64,000 bases of DNA from Bianquea renquensis (GTDB lineage Bacteria; Bacillota; Clostridia; Lachnospirales; Bianqueaceae): contig NZ_JACRSQ010000010.1 of assembly GCF_014384895.1 (NCBI RefSeq), positions 1 to 64,000 of the forward strand. Direction: 5' to 3'. A program made the translations under genes and the position numbers. Below, one piece after another: positions 35,781-45,045 of the stretch. Below the pieces are notes generated by a model. That model had not been told where the DNA came from. It did no database searches and was given only the letters and a program-made list of their open reading frames with translations. How positions within the stretch are numbered: position 1 is the first letter of the stretch; each line of letters begins with the position of its first letter.

Positions 35781-38171
35781 GAAGCGGTTCCAATTGCCAA
35801 GATAATTCTCTGCGCGTGCGGGACGTATCCCTGCCTGTACGCCTCTGGCCTCGACGGTAAAGCGCTCCGCTCCGTGAATGTCACCCACTGTGATATGAAT
35901 TTCTTCATGCGGTGCCAGCTGAAAAGAAACAGTGCGCTGCGTCAACTGAATTTGTGGATTTCCAGAGTATAGCTGGATATCGCCGCTCACTGGAGCGTCC
36001 TCCATATTGCGAATGCCGAGGGTCAGAGGCTGCGACTCACCTTTATAGGGATAGGTGAGGCAGGTCAAAATCCGCGGAGGATTGTCTGTGCGCTCTTGCG
36101 GGAGCAAGCCGATGGAATCAAATTCCTCCGGATCCCACTCGAAGCCGTACTCCATTGCGCGGCACTCAGGGCGAAGGCCGATTAGCCCCCATTCCGCATC
36201 TTCAAAATCTTTCGGGGCGGCGGTATAGTTTCGGGCAAAACGCCAGTCTCCCTTACCTGGTGACCAGTTGGATTTAACGTCGTGGCGGGTGTCAAAGATG
36301 CAGCTCAGCTCCTCCTCCGATAGGGAGACCAGCTCGCCGCAGTCATAAAATTTTTCTGCGTTTGCGTCCCGACGATCCCAATAATATCGGAACAAGGGTT
36401 TGGAGCAAAAGACATTTTGCACGATGTCCGCGGTGGCCGCCAACTGCCGCCCATCGTCATACAGCTGGACTAGATAGGCGAGTTCTGGATATCTGTCGAT
36501 GTACGGGCTCTTGGTACAGTCCAGCGTTACGCTTGGATCGTTGGGGTGCAGGAAGGACTGCACGCCGTTGTAGAGCTTACGGCGCTGCTCCTCGTAGCAG
36601 GCGGTCCAGAAAAATTCCGTGTGCGCTGCACGGCAGTCCATATGCACAGCGGGGTAACATTTGACGAATACATTATTTTTGACCACGTAGTCCACGCCGC
36701 CGCCCAGCATCACAGCGCGCCCCACTTCGTAGAAATAGTTGTGCTCCATAATGGTTCCGGAGAGCACATCATCGTTGTAAATTCCCATGGTGCCCAGCCC
36801 GACGCCACCCAGATGATGAATGTAGTTATGGCTGATGTGATTGCCGCGGAAGGTTACATCCCGGCCAGAATAGATGGCACCTGCATCCCCCGTTTCCATA
36901 CACACGGAATAGATTTCATTATATTCAATTTGCATGTCATTACCGCTGTAGAGAATGGCGATGTGAGGAAGATCATGGATTAGGTTGTGAGCGATGGTGA
37001 TGCCGACGCCTTTTGGAAGGATCGCCGGACGGTAACAGCGGCTCCAGCTCGCAATATGATAGATGTGATTGTTGATGATTTCTGATCCAGATGGTTCCAG
37101 TGTCATCCGGTCGCCGCCAGTTATCTCAATACCACCGTCGCCGCAGTCATGAATCGTGCAGTTTAAGATACGATTGCGGAGGCCGCCTTTGCAATCGATG
37201 GCGTGGTTGCCGATATTGCGGAAATGGCAGCCGTCGATGGTCAGGTCGGAGACACCGTTAGCGGCAAGCGCGATTCCGCGAATGCACTCCATGGTTACGC
37301 CCGCGATGGTAACCCCCTGGGCATCCTGGAGGTCAAAAAAAGGTGTTTCCAGTACGGAAAAGAGAAGCTCCGTGTTCTCATCCATCTGGGAGGGCGGATA
37401 GAAGTACAACAGCCCCTTTTCTCGATCCACATAGTAATCCCCCGGCGTATTGACTTCCTCCAGGATATTCAGAAAACAAAACCGCTGCCCTGGTTTATAG
37501 CCACGAATTCGATTCTCCGGGACTTCTTTCAGCGACACCGTCATGGCATCGGGGTCAAGTTCTGTCACGTGCTCGTACGAATTGGCCCAATCCCAACACC
37601 AATATCCGTGAACCCACAGATCTGAATTTGCGGCCCATTTAGAGGGGCGAGGATCATCAAATCGGTAAAAAGAATCTGGATGGCCGATTTTTTCCTCGCA
37701 TTCATTGATAATCTCTTTCTCATAGCCCGTGATTGGCAAATAGTTCCCTTTCTTTGGATACTGCGATAGATTCATGGGAATCCCGTCAAAAAACAGTTCG
37801 CCATGGGAGGGAATCTGATCCCCGCTGAAGCCGCGCCTTCCAAGGTGGCCATAGTCGGACACGCCATTTTCCTGAAGATCAAGGACTCGCACAGCGTCTC
37901 GTACAGACTCATCCAATCGCTCCCGCACCGAAGGATCCGACACAGGTTTCCAGCCGTACAGCCGTTTACCGCCGACGAGGCGAACGTCGCCTTCTCCCCG
38001 GATTTCCACGTTGGATTGCGGTGCTCCCAGCTGGATCGTCTCATCCACATAGTACAGTCCCGGCGCAAGGAGGATCTGCACCTTGTCTCCCGCGCATTGG
38101 GAGAGAGCCTTCCGCAGACCCTGCGATCCGTCAGCCGCGCTGATACGAATCTGCGTTGGTTTGTTTATCAT
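35778..38171 (-). CDS. Right-handed parallel beta-helix protein, GH141-like glycosidase candidate
   Basis: The 797-residue protein starts like pectate-lyase-fold proteins (LRKALSQCAGDKVQILLAPG, LYYVDETIQL). It has an insert with GELFFDGIPMNLSQYPKKG, and its central beta-helix (about 270-500) has repeated coils such as TIDGCHFRNIGNHAID, RILNCTIHDCGDGGIEITGG and IMEHNYFYEVGRAVMLGGG. This order resembles GH141 (fucosidase/xylanase) and related right-handed beta-helix enzymes. A C-terminal beta-sandwich covers about 690-797. No signal peptide is visible, so it would act inside the cell. Exact activity is inference. It converges on the FAD oxidoreductase and diverges from the next operon. Confidence 0.75.
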   Translation of the reverse strand: MINKPTQIRISAADGSQGLRKALSQCAGDKVQILLAPGLYYVDETIQLGAPQSNVEIRGEGDVRLVGGKRLYGWKPVSDPSVRERLDESVRDAVRVLDLQENGVSDYGHLGRRGFSGDQIPSHGELFFDGIPMNLSQYPKKGNYLPITGYEKEIINECEEKIGHPDSFYRFDDPRPSKWAANSDLWVHGYWCWDWANSYEHVTELDPDAMTVSLKEVPENRIRGYKPGQRFCFLNILEEVNTPGDYYVDREKGLLYFYPPSQMDENTELLFSVLETPFFDLQDAQGVTIAGVTMECIRGIALAANGVSDLTIDGCHFRNIGNHAIDCKGGLRNRILNCTIHDCGDGGIEITGGDRMTLEPSGSEIINNHIYHIASWSRCYRPAILPKGVGITIAHNLIHDLPHIAILYSGNDMQIEYNEIYSVCMETGDAGAIYSGRDVTFRGNHISHNYIHHLGGVGLGTMGIYNDDVLSGTIMEHNYFYEVGRAVMLGGGVDYVVKNNVFVKCYPAVHMDCRAAHTEFFWTACYEEQRRKLYNGVQSFLHPNDPSVTLDCTKSPYIDRYPELAYLVQLYDDGRQLAATADIVQNVFCSKPLFRYYWDRRDANAEKFYDCGELVSLSEEELSCIFDTRHDVKSNWSPGKGDWRFARNYTAAPKDFEDAEWGLIGLRPECRAMEYGFEWDPEEFDSIGLLPQERTDNPPRILTCLTYPYKGESQPLTLGIRNMEDAPVSGDIQLYSGNPQIQLTQRTVSFQLAPHEEIHITVGDIHGAERFTVEARGVQAGIRPARAENYLGNWNRF

Positions 38172-38302
38172 AACATCACATCCTCACTGGTAAAATTGAG
38201 AGTGGTTACTCTTCTTCGGTATTATACTAAAAAGTCGTACAGAAGTATAGAGGGAATAACACAAGATTTTCTGAATTTTTACATTTGTCTAAAGTCAGTA
38301 AC

Positions 38303-38456
38303 TTGTCAAGGCACAGAAAATACAGTAAAATAATTGCAGAAGCGATTATATGTGCCGCCCGAAAAGCGGCGGGGCTCTCCGCCATACATGACGCAGGACT
38401 CTTGCTATGCGGGTGAATAGAAATAGGTTGTATATTGTATTAAACTTCGCTATAAT
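38303..38456 (+). promoter_or_regulatory. Two tandem promoters and a structured leader before the 38.5 kb gene
   Basis: P1: TTGTCA (38303-38308), 17 bases, TAAAAT (38326-38331). P2: TTGTAT (38428-38433), 17 bases, TATAAT (38451-38456). Between them GCCGC/GCGGC and a following CCGCC can form alternative stems (about 38353-38385). The divergent beta-helix gene probably uses the minus-strand TATAAT at 38221-38226. This accounts for the 380-base gap between the two genes. Confidence 0.6.
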
Positions 38457-38550
38457 GAAGTCGTTGTACTAAAAGGTGGGGGGGATAGAGGCGAATCGAA
38501 AGCCGCTATCAAACCCTGAACGGCACTACGCTTTAGAATGGAGGAGTAAG

Positions 38551-40221
38551 ATGGATACTGCACTTCGCGGCCGTGTGATGGTCAATGGAGACTGTGGCAG
38601 CTTTTTTTACAATCCAGAACTGTGGCAGCCTGAAGGCGGCCGCTATAGCAGGAAGGCGATTCACCGTTTGATTCACAGCCTAGGGGTAGCGGGGGTTGAC
38701 ACCTTTCTCATCAATCCCAATGGCCAACTTCCGTGTTATCCCAGCAAACGGATGCGGTATCAGTATCAGGACTACCGTCGGGATGACCGGGACTATGCGC
38801 GGGTCCACTGGCGGGACTGTGAGGGCTGGAGTGGAGAGGCGCTGGAAGAGCTGCTTACCCGACAAGCTGCTACCAACAATCTATATCTGGATTTGATTGA
38901 GGAGGGGACCGATTGGCTGGCGGAAACGGCAGTCGCATGCCGGGAAGAGGGAATCTCGCCCTGGATCAGTGTTCGAATGAACGACTCCCATGGCGGACGC
39001 AGCCCGGAGAAGAGTTATATGAATAACGACCTGCTCCGCAATCGGCCGGATTTGCGGCTGGATAAGCCTTGCATCAACCCGGATCAGAAGTTTCACCGCT
39101 ACAGTCTGGACTACAGCAAACCAGAATGCCGGGCCTATATGTTAGAGATGATCGAGGACATGCTGACCTATGATTTTGAGGGCATGGAGCTGGACTTTGG
39201 CCGAGATCCGGTGATCGCAGCGCCCGTTGCCAGTGATACAGTGCGGGACCAGATCTGCACATGGATGCGGGATATCCGAGCTCGAACCAATGCGAAGGCG
39301 GCGGAGACTGGGAAACCATTTTATTTAGGCCTCAAGGCGTCCTGTAACATCGGGCTGCTCTATGACTTCGGGTTGGATGTGGACCGGTGTGTGGAGGAAG
39401 GAATTTTCGATTTTGTCTCCTTCAGCAACTACTACCAAACTTGCTGGGAGGCTCCCATTGACGAGCAAAAGCGGCGGTACGGAGATAAAGTCGCTGTGTT
39501 TGGATATATTGAAGGTACAGTCAACTGGTACTCTGTTCAGGCGGGAGAAAATTCCGGGCGTGGGAAAGATCAGCGGACCAAGCGGGGACGGGAAATGACC
39601 TACAGCGGCGAAATGATTCTTGGCAACGCTGCCGGAAAACACGTTCTCGGCGCTGACAGCATTGTTTTCTTCAACAATTTCTTTAGCTTTGACAAGAATT
39701 CCCATACGCCTGCGGCCCACTGGGCGATCCAGGAAGTAGGATCTTTGGAAAAGCTTAGGGGGCAGCCGAAAGCGTACTCTCTGAACACGGCCTTTTTCTA
39801 TCCCCTAGGGACCGTTGCCCTAGAACGGCCGGCTGCCCTCCCGGAGTTTATCTGGCCTAGCGCCTCCCGGACCTGGAGATTGCCGATGATGGCTGAACCT
39901 GGCGGGGATCTGGTCCTGAGGATTCAGGCCGCGGTAGAGCGAAAGGCGGGAGTAACGCCGCAGCTGGCGGTGACCATCAATCATCACTGGCCTCAAGCGG
40001 AGTGTGTGTGCACGAATAAATTGCTGTTCCCAGCGGGGGACTATGATGAGCTACTGGAGGGGCATATGGGCTTTACCTTCACCCTTCCAGCTGGGCTGAT
40101 CCAGGAAGGGTGGAATGAAATCACAGTGTTTAACCTGGCCAGTGAGAGCGCAGAACGTGAGGAGAATGAAAAGAATACCTTTCGCCTGATGAATTTGGAT
40201 CTAGCAATTCAAAGACGATGA
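38551..40221 (+). CDS. Putative TIM-barrel glycoside hydrolase of unassigned family
   Basis: The 556-residue protein is not one I can assign to a numbered family. The N-terminal two thirds read like a (beta/alpha)8 barrel: LRGRVMVNGDCGSFFYNPEL at the start, SPWISVRMNDSH on an early strand, FEGMELDFGRDP near 215 (acidic pair at the end of a strand, as in GHL10/GH10-like barrels), and IFDFVSFSNYYQ near 290. A beta-sandwich follows (about 440-556). It has no signal peptide. GGAGGAGTAAG fixes the ATG at 38551; the frame extends 25 codons upstream into the leader. The position next to beta-helix and esterase genes suggests oligosaccharide breakdown. Confidence 0.55.
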   Translation: MDTALRGRVMVNGDCGSFFYNPELWQPEGGRYSRKAIHRLIHSLGVAGVDTFLINPNGQLPCYPSKRMRYQYQDYRRDDRDYARVHWRDCEGWSGEALEELLTRQAATNNLYLDLIEEGTDWLAETAVACREEGISPWISVRMNDSHGGRSPEKSYMNNDLLRNRPDLRLDKPCINPDQKFHRYSLDYSKPECRAYMLEMIEDMLTYDFEGMELDFGRDPVIAAPVASDTVRDQICTWMRDIRARTNAKAAETGKPFYLGLKASCNIGLLYDFGLDVDRCVEEGIFDFVSFSNYYQTCWEAPIDEQKRRYGDKVAVFGYIEGTVNWYSVQAGENSGRGKDQRTKRGREMTYSGEMILGNAAGKHVLGADSIVFFNNFFSFDKNSHTPAAHWAIQEVGSLEKLRGQPKAYSLNTAFFYPLGTVALERPAALPEFIWPSASRTWRLPMMAEPGGDLVLRIQAAVERKAGVTPQLAVTINHHWPQAECVCTNKLLFPAGDYDELLEGHMGFTFTLPAGLIQEGWNEITVFNLASESAEREENEKNTFRLMNLDLAIQRR

Positions 40222-40237
40222 AAAATACGGATGGGAG

Positions 40238-40267
40238 TTGCCACGGAATCCCATGGCATGGTATAAT
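40238..40267 (+). promoter_or_regulatory. Promoter of the esterase/glycosidase/ROK operon
   Basis: TTGCCA (40238-40243), 18 bases and TATAAT (40262-40267) lie about 70 bases ahead of the CE7 esterase start. Confidence 0.6.
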
Positions 40268-40334
40268 AATCTTATATGCGCCGGCGGCAACCCACTAACA
40301 GTAAATATTGAAATGCAGAGAAAGGACGTTGAAC

Positions 40335-41300
40335 ATGCCTATTGTTGATAAACCGATACAGGAACTGCTGCAATATCAAGGGAGCACACCAAGGCCAGCG
40401 GATTTTGACGAGTTCTGGGGTGCCCGGTTGACGCAGCTGGACGGGATTGACCCGAGACCAGAGCTTGTGGAAAGTTCATTTCAGACCTCCTATGCGGAGT
40501 GTTTTGATCTCTATTTTACGTCGACCAAGGGTGCAAGAATTCATGCTAAGTATGCCAGGCCTAGAAACAGCAACGCCAAGTGCCCGGCCATCCTATTTTT
40601 TCACGGCTACACAGGGGACAGTGGAGATTGGCTGGGGTATCTGCCCTATGTGGCGGAGGGTTTTTGCATAGCGGCCATGGATTGCCGGGGACAGGCAGGG
40701 CTGTCTCAAGATGCGGGCGGTACGCTGGGGATGACCTGTTCAGGCCAATTTATTCGGGGATTGGACGGCCCAGCGGAGGATATGCTGTTTGTACAGATCT
40801 ACTTAGATACGGCACTGTTGGCGCGAATCGTCATGAAGATGGATCAGGTGGATGAGACCCGTGTCGGCGTTCGCGGAGGCTCCCAGGGAGGCGGTCTGAC
40901 GTTGGCCTGCGCCTCGTTGGTGCCGCAGATCCGGAAAGCAGCACCGGACTACCCGTTTTTATCGGACTATAAGCGGGTATGGGACATGGATTTGGCGGTT
41001 GGGGCCTACGCTGAGTTGAAGACGTATTTCCGCGCCGCGGATCCGCGGCATGAACAGGAACAAGCCATATTCGAAAAACTAGGTTATATCGATATTCAAA
41101 ATCTGACGAAACGAATCCGGGCGGAGGTTCTCATGGGGGTGGGCCTCATGGATACCGTCTGTCCACCATCCACGCAGTTTGCCGCCTACAATAAAATCAC
41201 AAGCCCCAAGCGGTACATTCTGTACCCGGATTATGGGCATGAGGATTTGCGCGGCCATAAAGAGATTATATTTCAGTTTTTTCAGAGCTTAAAGGACTAG
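40335..41300 (+). CDS. Carbohydrate esterase family 7 acetylxylan esterase/cephalosporin-C deacetylase
   Basis: The 321-residue cytoplasmic alpha/beta hydrolase removes acetyl groups from short, imported acetylated oligosaccharides. It carries the three CE7 hallmarks: RGQ in AMDCRGQAGLS (about 118), the nucleophile elbow GGSQGGG (about 183) and the catalytic His-Glu in YGHEDL (near 305), with the catalytic Asp in GLMDTVCPP (about 277). Length agrees with the family. ATG 40335 is chosen for AGAAAGGA eight bases ahead. It is the first gene of a three-gene operon ending in a ROK regulator. Confidence 0.93.
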   Translation: MPIVDKPIQELLQYQGSTPRPADFDEFWGARLTQLDGIDPRPELVESSFQTSYAECFDLYFTSTKGARIHAKYARPRNSNAKCPAILFFHGYTGDSGDWLGYLPYVAEGFCIAAMDCRGQAGLSQDAGGTLGMTCSGQFIRGLDGPAEDMLFVQIYLDTALLARIVMKMDQVDETRVGVRGGSQGGGLTLACASLVPQIRKAAPDYPFLSDYKRVWDMDLAVGAYAELKTYFRAADPRHEQEQAIFEKLGYIDIQNLTKRIRAEVLMGVGLMDTVCPPSTQFAAYNKITSPKRYILYPDYGHEDLRGHKEIIFQFFQSLKD

Positions 41301-41310
41301 GAGGACGGGA

Positions 41311-42870
41311 ATGAAAGTCGAAGTGACATTTCAGACGGCGGATAGGGCATTGCAAAAACTCTACAACGCGGCAGAAGAAAAGGAAAAACATAATATTCGC
41401 TATTTTGGGGATCGGAAGGTTCTGGTGGAAGGCGGAGGATACAATAATATCTGGCTGGAGACGCAGCCCATGGGCGGCGGTATGTATGCCAAGCGTGACA
41501 TGGAGGCCGCGCTGAACAATCAGCTGCTTTTTATGGAATATCAAAAGGAAAATGGGCGGATTCCGGGAATGATCGTGAATCGCGACGGCGTGCTGGATCC
41601 GAAGTACGACTGGTTTCAGGGATTTTGCTTTCCAGACCCGGCCTTCAGCCTGTATTTTTGGAACGGCGAGAATAGGGACTATCTGCTCAAGCTGTACCAT
41701 ACACTCAAAGCCATAGATGAATACTGGTGGACCTACAGGGATTCCGATCATGATGGCTGTCTGGAGACCTGGTGTATTTGTGACACAGGGGAAGACAACT
41801 GCACTCGCTTTTTTGACGCGCCCGGATTTTGGGGCGGGGAGGAGCCGCCGACAGGCGTTGCCAAGCTACCCTATGAATCCATGGATTATATGGCTTACTC
41901 CTACGAGGCTCGAAAGACGCTGGCCGCCATCTCTGCGATTCTGGACAATGGCGAGGAGGCGGACTGGGAGCAAAAGGCAGAGGCGGTTCGCAAAAAGCTG
42001 CGGGAGTATCTCTGGATCGAGGATAAGAACGCATGCTATGATCGGGATTGCCAGAATGAGTTTATGGATATCTTGCTTCATAATAACATACGGGTTATGC
42101 ATCACGGCGCCTTTGATCAGGAGATGGCGGATCGGTTCATTGCCCATCACATGTTGAATCCCAAGGAGTTCTGGACGCCCATGCCGCTGCCGTCCATCGC
42201 TGTCAACGATGCATTTTTCCGAAACAATGAGGATAATGATTGGAGCGGTCAGCCGGAGGGCTTGACATACCAGCGGGCGATACGTGCCATGGAGAATTAC
42301 GGGCATTACGCGGAGTTGACCATGATTGGGAAAAAACTCATGGAAGCTGCAGGGGAAGAAGGCCTCTTCACACAGCAGTACGATCCCTTTACCGGCCGGC
42401 CATCCACACCGCATAAAAACGACTACGGGCCAACGATCTTAGCTATTTTGGAGTATATCGAAAGGTTCTATGGCGTACACGTGGATAAAACAGAACTCTA
42501 CTGGGGCTGCCTGCCAGGCGGTGGACAGTCCCGTGTGTACCGCCAGCAATGGGGGGAACATCTCTATGCCATGGTCCATGAGGGAGAATGGAACACGGCG
42601 TACCTGGATGGAGAAGAACTCTTTTCCGTATCGGACGGGGTTCGCGTTGTGACGGATCGGGAAGGGCGCATCGGCCGAATTGCAGGTATCGATGTGGAGG
42701 CCCATAAGGTGACGGTCCGGACGGCGCAGGGCGCTACAGCTTCGGCGGTAATCGGCCCTAATGAAGTGTTTGCCTGGAGGGATGGATCCCTATGTCTTGA
42801 GGCGAAGATCCCCTTTGCCGCAGATGAGGCGCTGCTGAAGGAGTGGAGAAAGCCGCTGCCGCGACAATAG
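41311..42870 (+). CDS. (alpha/alpha)6-barrel glycoside hydrolase (MGH1/GH63-like)
   Basis: The 519-residue soluble protein has the helical toroid of GH37/GH63/GH100-type glycosidases: MGGGMYAKRDMEAALNNQLL, then DEYWWTYRDSDHDGCLETW (about 133-151, the usual D-x-D-x-D-G region with a catalytic acid), CDTGEDNCTRFFDAP, and WSGQPEGLTYQRAIRAMENYGH (about 310-331). A small beta domain closes the protein. Specificity within this clan (mannosylglycerate, glucosides, mannosides, sucrose) cannot be read. It follows the CE7 gene by 10 bases with GGAGGACGGG as ribosome binding site, so both likely act on the same imported oligosaccharide. Confidence 0.78.
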   Translation: MKVEVTFQTADRALQKLYNAAEEKEKHNIRYFGDRKVLVEGGGYNNIWLETQPMGGGMYAKRDMEAALNNQLLFMEYQKENGRIPGMIVNRDGVLDPKYDWFQGFCFPDPAFSLYFWNGENRDYLLKLYHTLKAIDEYWWTYRDSDHDGCLETWCICDTGEDNCTRFFDAPGFWGGEEPPTGVAKLPYESMDYMAYSYEARKTLAAISAILDNGEEADWEQKAEAVRKKLREYLWIEDKNACYDRDCQNEFMDILLHNNIRVMHHGAFDQEMADRFIAHHMLNPKEFWTPMPLPSIAVNDAFFRNNEDNDWSGQPEGLTYQRAIRAMENYGHYAELTMIGKKLMEAAGEEGLFTQQYDPFTGRPSTPHKNDYGPTILAILEYIERFYGVHVDKTELYWGCLPGGGQSRVYRQQWGEHLYAMVHEGEWNTAYLDGEELFSVSDGVRVVTDREGRIGRIAGIDVEAHKVTVRTAQGATASAVIGPNEVFAWRDGSLCLEAKIPFAADEALLKEWRKPLPRQ

Positions 42871-42889
42871 AGTAAAGGAGACCGAGTCA

Positions 42890-44089
42890 GTGTTCTATTT
42901 AGCCGGATCGAATCAAAGGGACATCAAACAGCTCAACCGGAATGTGGTGATGAAACTCTTATTTACATCACCACTTTTGTCCCGCAGTGACCTGACACGC
43001 CTGACAGGGTTAACCGCCATGACCATAACCAATATCGTCTCGGAGTTGATGGATGCAGGCTTAGTTGTCGAATACAAAGAATCGAACCCGAAGGAGCCAT
43101 CCGGCGTAGGTAGGCGGCCGGTCTTGCTGGAGCTAGCCCCGAAGAGCCCCGTTCTGTGCGGCGTCTATATATCCCGTCACCGTTTCAGCATGATCATCAG
43201 CGATCTGAAAGCGCGTCAACTTTTCTGGGAAGAACAGGCTTATCCGGAGACGTTGACGGTGGAATGGCTATACCAAAAACTTATGGACAGCTATCGCCGC
43301 CTTGAGCAGCGATGCTTGACAAGCCAGAGAAGAATCCTCTGTGTGGGAATCGTATCGATCGGTCCTGTGGATACTCAGCAGGGGATCATTTTAAATCCGC
43401 CTAATTTTCAGGGACTGCGGGATCTTCCAGTCTGCCGGTGGATGGAAGAGATCGCAGGGGTTGACGCGTATCTCCTCAGCGATTCCAGCGCCTGTGCCCT
43501 GGCGGAGTCTCTGTATGGGAAGGGGGCCGGAATCGATAACTTCCTGTATGTCTACATCCATGAGGGGATTGGAGCAGGAATGGTCCTCGGCGGTGAATTG
43601 TACCAGGGAATCCACGGCTACAGCCCAGAGCTGGGGCATACCACCATTGATTTTCATGGCCCTCTATGCCCTTGTGGGAGCCGTGGCTGTCTAGAACTAT
43701 ATGCGGATGAGAGGAAGACGGTTCAAAAGGCGGCGGGGGCTTCCACGCGGGATATCCAATCCTTCGCCGATGTTATGGCCGGCGCGCAGGAGGGAGACCA
43801 GGCCTGCGCAGCTGCGGCCCGGGAATTTGTCACATACCTCGGCTATGCGCTTCGCAACGCGCTGAATCTATACGAGTTTTCCACGGTGATCTTAGGGTAT
43901 GAAACCATAGACGGAGCGTATATCCTGGAATCCCTGTTGGCAGAGGATTTAGGGGCCTATTTACGCGGCTACGGAGGGCGAAGGGCCGAATTCATCCATA
44001 CGAAATTCCTCCGCGGTGCGCCATTGACAGGCGCTATCGCTCTGGGCGCGAGCAAAGTGTTCACTGGAAGTTTGCCGATGCTGAAATAG
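42890..44089 (+). CDS. ROK-family transcriptional regulator (XylR/NagC-type)
   Basis: The 399-residue protein has an N-terminal winged helix-turn-helix (about 10-75: NVVMKLLFTSPLLSRSDLTR, LTAMTITNIVSELMDAGLV, VGRRPVLLEL), followed by the ROK sugar-binding domain. Its parts are CVGIVSIGPVDTQQG near 150, YIHEGIGAGMVLGGELYQG near 225, and the zinc site CPCGSRGCLE near 260. It likely represses this operon until its sugar binds. It starts at GTG with AAAGGAGACC ahead. Unlike kinase members, it carries the DNA-binding domain, so regulation is the main role. Confidence 0.9.
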   Translation: MFYLAGSNQRDIKQLNRNVVMKLLFTSPLLSRSDLTRLTGLTAMTITNIVSELMDAGLVVEYKESNPKEPSGVGRRPVLLELAPKSPVLCGVYISRHRFSMIISDLKARQLFWEEQAYPETLTVEWLYQKLMDSYRRLEQRCLTSQRRILCVGIVSIGPVDTQQGIILNPPNFQGLRDLPVCRWMEEIAGVDAYLLSDSSACALAESLYGKGAGIDNFLYVYIHEGIGAGMVLGGELYQGIHGYSPELGHTTIDFHGPLCPCGSRGCLELYADERKTVQKAAGASTRDIQSFADVMAGAQEGDQACAAAAREFVTYLGYALRNALNLYEFSTVILGYETIDGAYILESLLAEDLGAYLRGYGGRRAEFIHTKFLRGAPLTGAIALGASKVFTGSLPMLK

Positions 44090-44105
44090 AGAGGATGGAG
44101 ACGGT

Positions 44106-45035
44106 ATGACGTTGGCAGAAAGGGTTATGAAGGAAGTCGCAAAGGTATTTGTCGGAAAGAATGATATCATTCGAAAGGTGATGCTGGCGCTCCTGGCGCA
44201 GGGACACGTGCTGTTGGAGGATCGACCGGGAGTGGGGAAGACGACGTTAGCTCTTGCCATGTCCAAAGCGATTCGTGCAGAATACCGACGAATTCAGTTT
44301 ACGCCGGATGTAATGCCATCGGATATCACCGGTTTTTCCATGTATGATAAAGAGCGAGGAGAATGGAACTATGAGAGGGGCGCGATTCTCTGCAATCTTT
44401 TCCTTGCGGATGAAATCAACCGGGCGTCCAGCCGGACCCAAGCGGCGCTTTTGGAGGCTATGGAGGAGGGGAGAGTGACGGTGGATGGGATCGCCCATGA
44501 GATCCCTAAACCCTTTATGGTCATCGCAACCCAGAATCCGGTGGGCTCTGCTGGAACGCAGCTTTTGCCGGAGTCGCAGATGGACCGATTTATGGTATGT
44601 CTATCCATCGGATATCCTTCCCCTGCTGACGAGGTGGACATGCTACAGCGCAAGAGGGGCCGGAATCCCATGGACTCCGTGGAGGCGGTTGCAAGTGGGG
44701 AGGATGTATTGGCAATGCGGTTGGATGTAGAAACGATCTATGTACATCAGGAGATTGATGAGTATATCGTCCGGCTCGTATCGGCCACAAGGGACAATAG
44801 CTTTATACGGCTGGGGGCCAGTCCAAGGGCTTCCGTTGCAGTGGCGAGATTGGCGCAGGCCTCCGCGTTTTTGAGAGGGCGCGACTATGTTTTGCCGGAC
44901 GATGTTCTGGAAGTGTTTCCCGACTGTATAACACATCGGTTACTGTTAAGCCCAAAGGCAAAAGCTGAACACTGTTCACCGGAAGACGTGATCCGGACCA
45001 TTCTGGAAAATACTCGGCCGCCACGGTTGCATTGA
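44106..45035 (+). CDS. MoxR-family AAA+ ATPase
   Basis: The 309-residue AAA+ ATPase acts as a chaperone-like factor that assembles or matures partner complexes. Walker A is LEDRPGVGKTTLAL (about 37-50), Walker B is LFLADEINRASSRTQAALLEAME (split as LFLADEIN near 100), and sensor 1 is ATQNPVGSAGTQLLPESQMDRF near 140. It is the first of a conserved trio with DUF58 and transglutaminase-like genes. It starts 17 bases after the ROK gene, so transcription may be continuous, although the trio is functionally separate. Confidence 0.93.
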   Translation: MTLAERVMKEVAKVFVGKNDIIRKVMLALLAQGHVLLEDRPGVGKTTLALAMSKAIRAEYRRIQFTPDVMPSDITGFSMYDKERGEWNYERGAILCNLFLADEINRASSRTQAALLEAMEEGRVTVDGIAHEIPKPFMVIATQNPVGSAGTQLLPESQMDRFMVCLSIGYPSPADEVDMLQRKRGRNPMDSVEAVASGEDVLAMRLDVETIYVHQEIDEYIVRLVSATRDNSFIRLGASPRASVAVARLAQASAFLRGRDYVLPDDVLEVFPDCITHRLLLSPKAKAEHCSPEDVIRTILENTRPPRLH

Positions 45036-45045
45036 GGGCGGAGGC

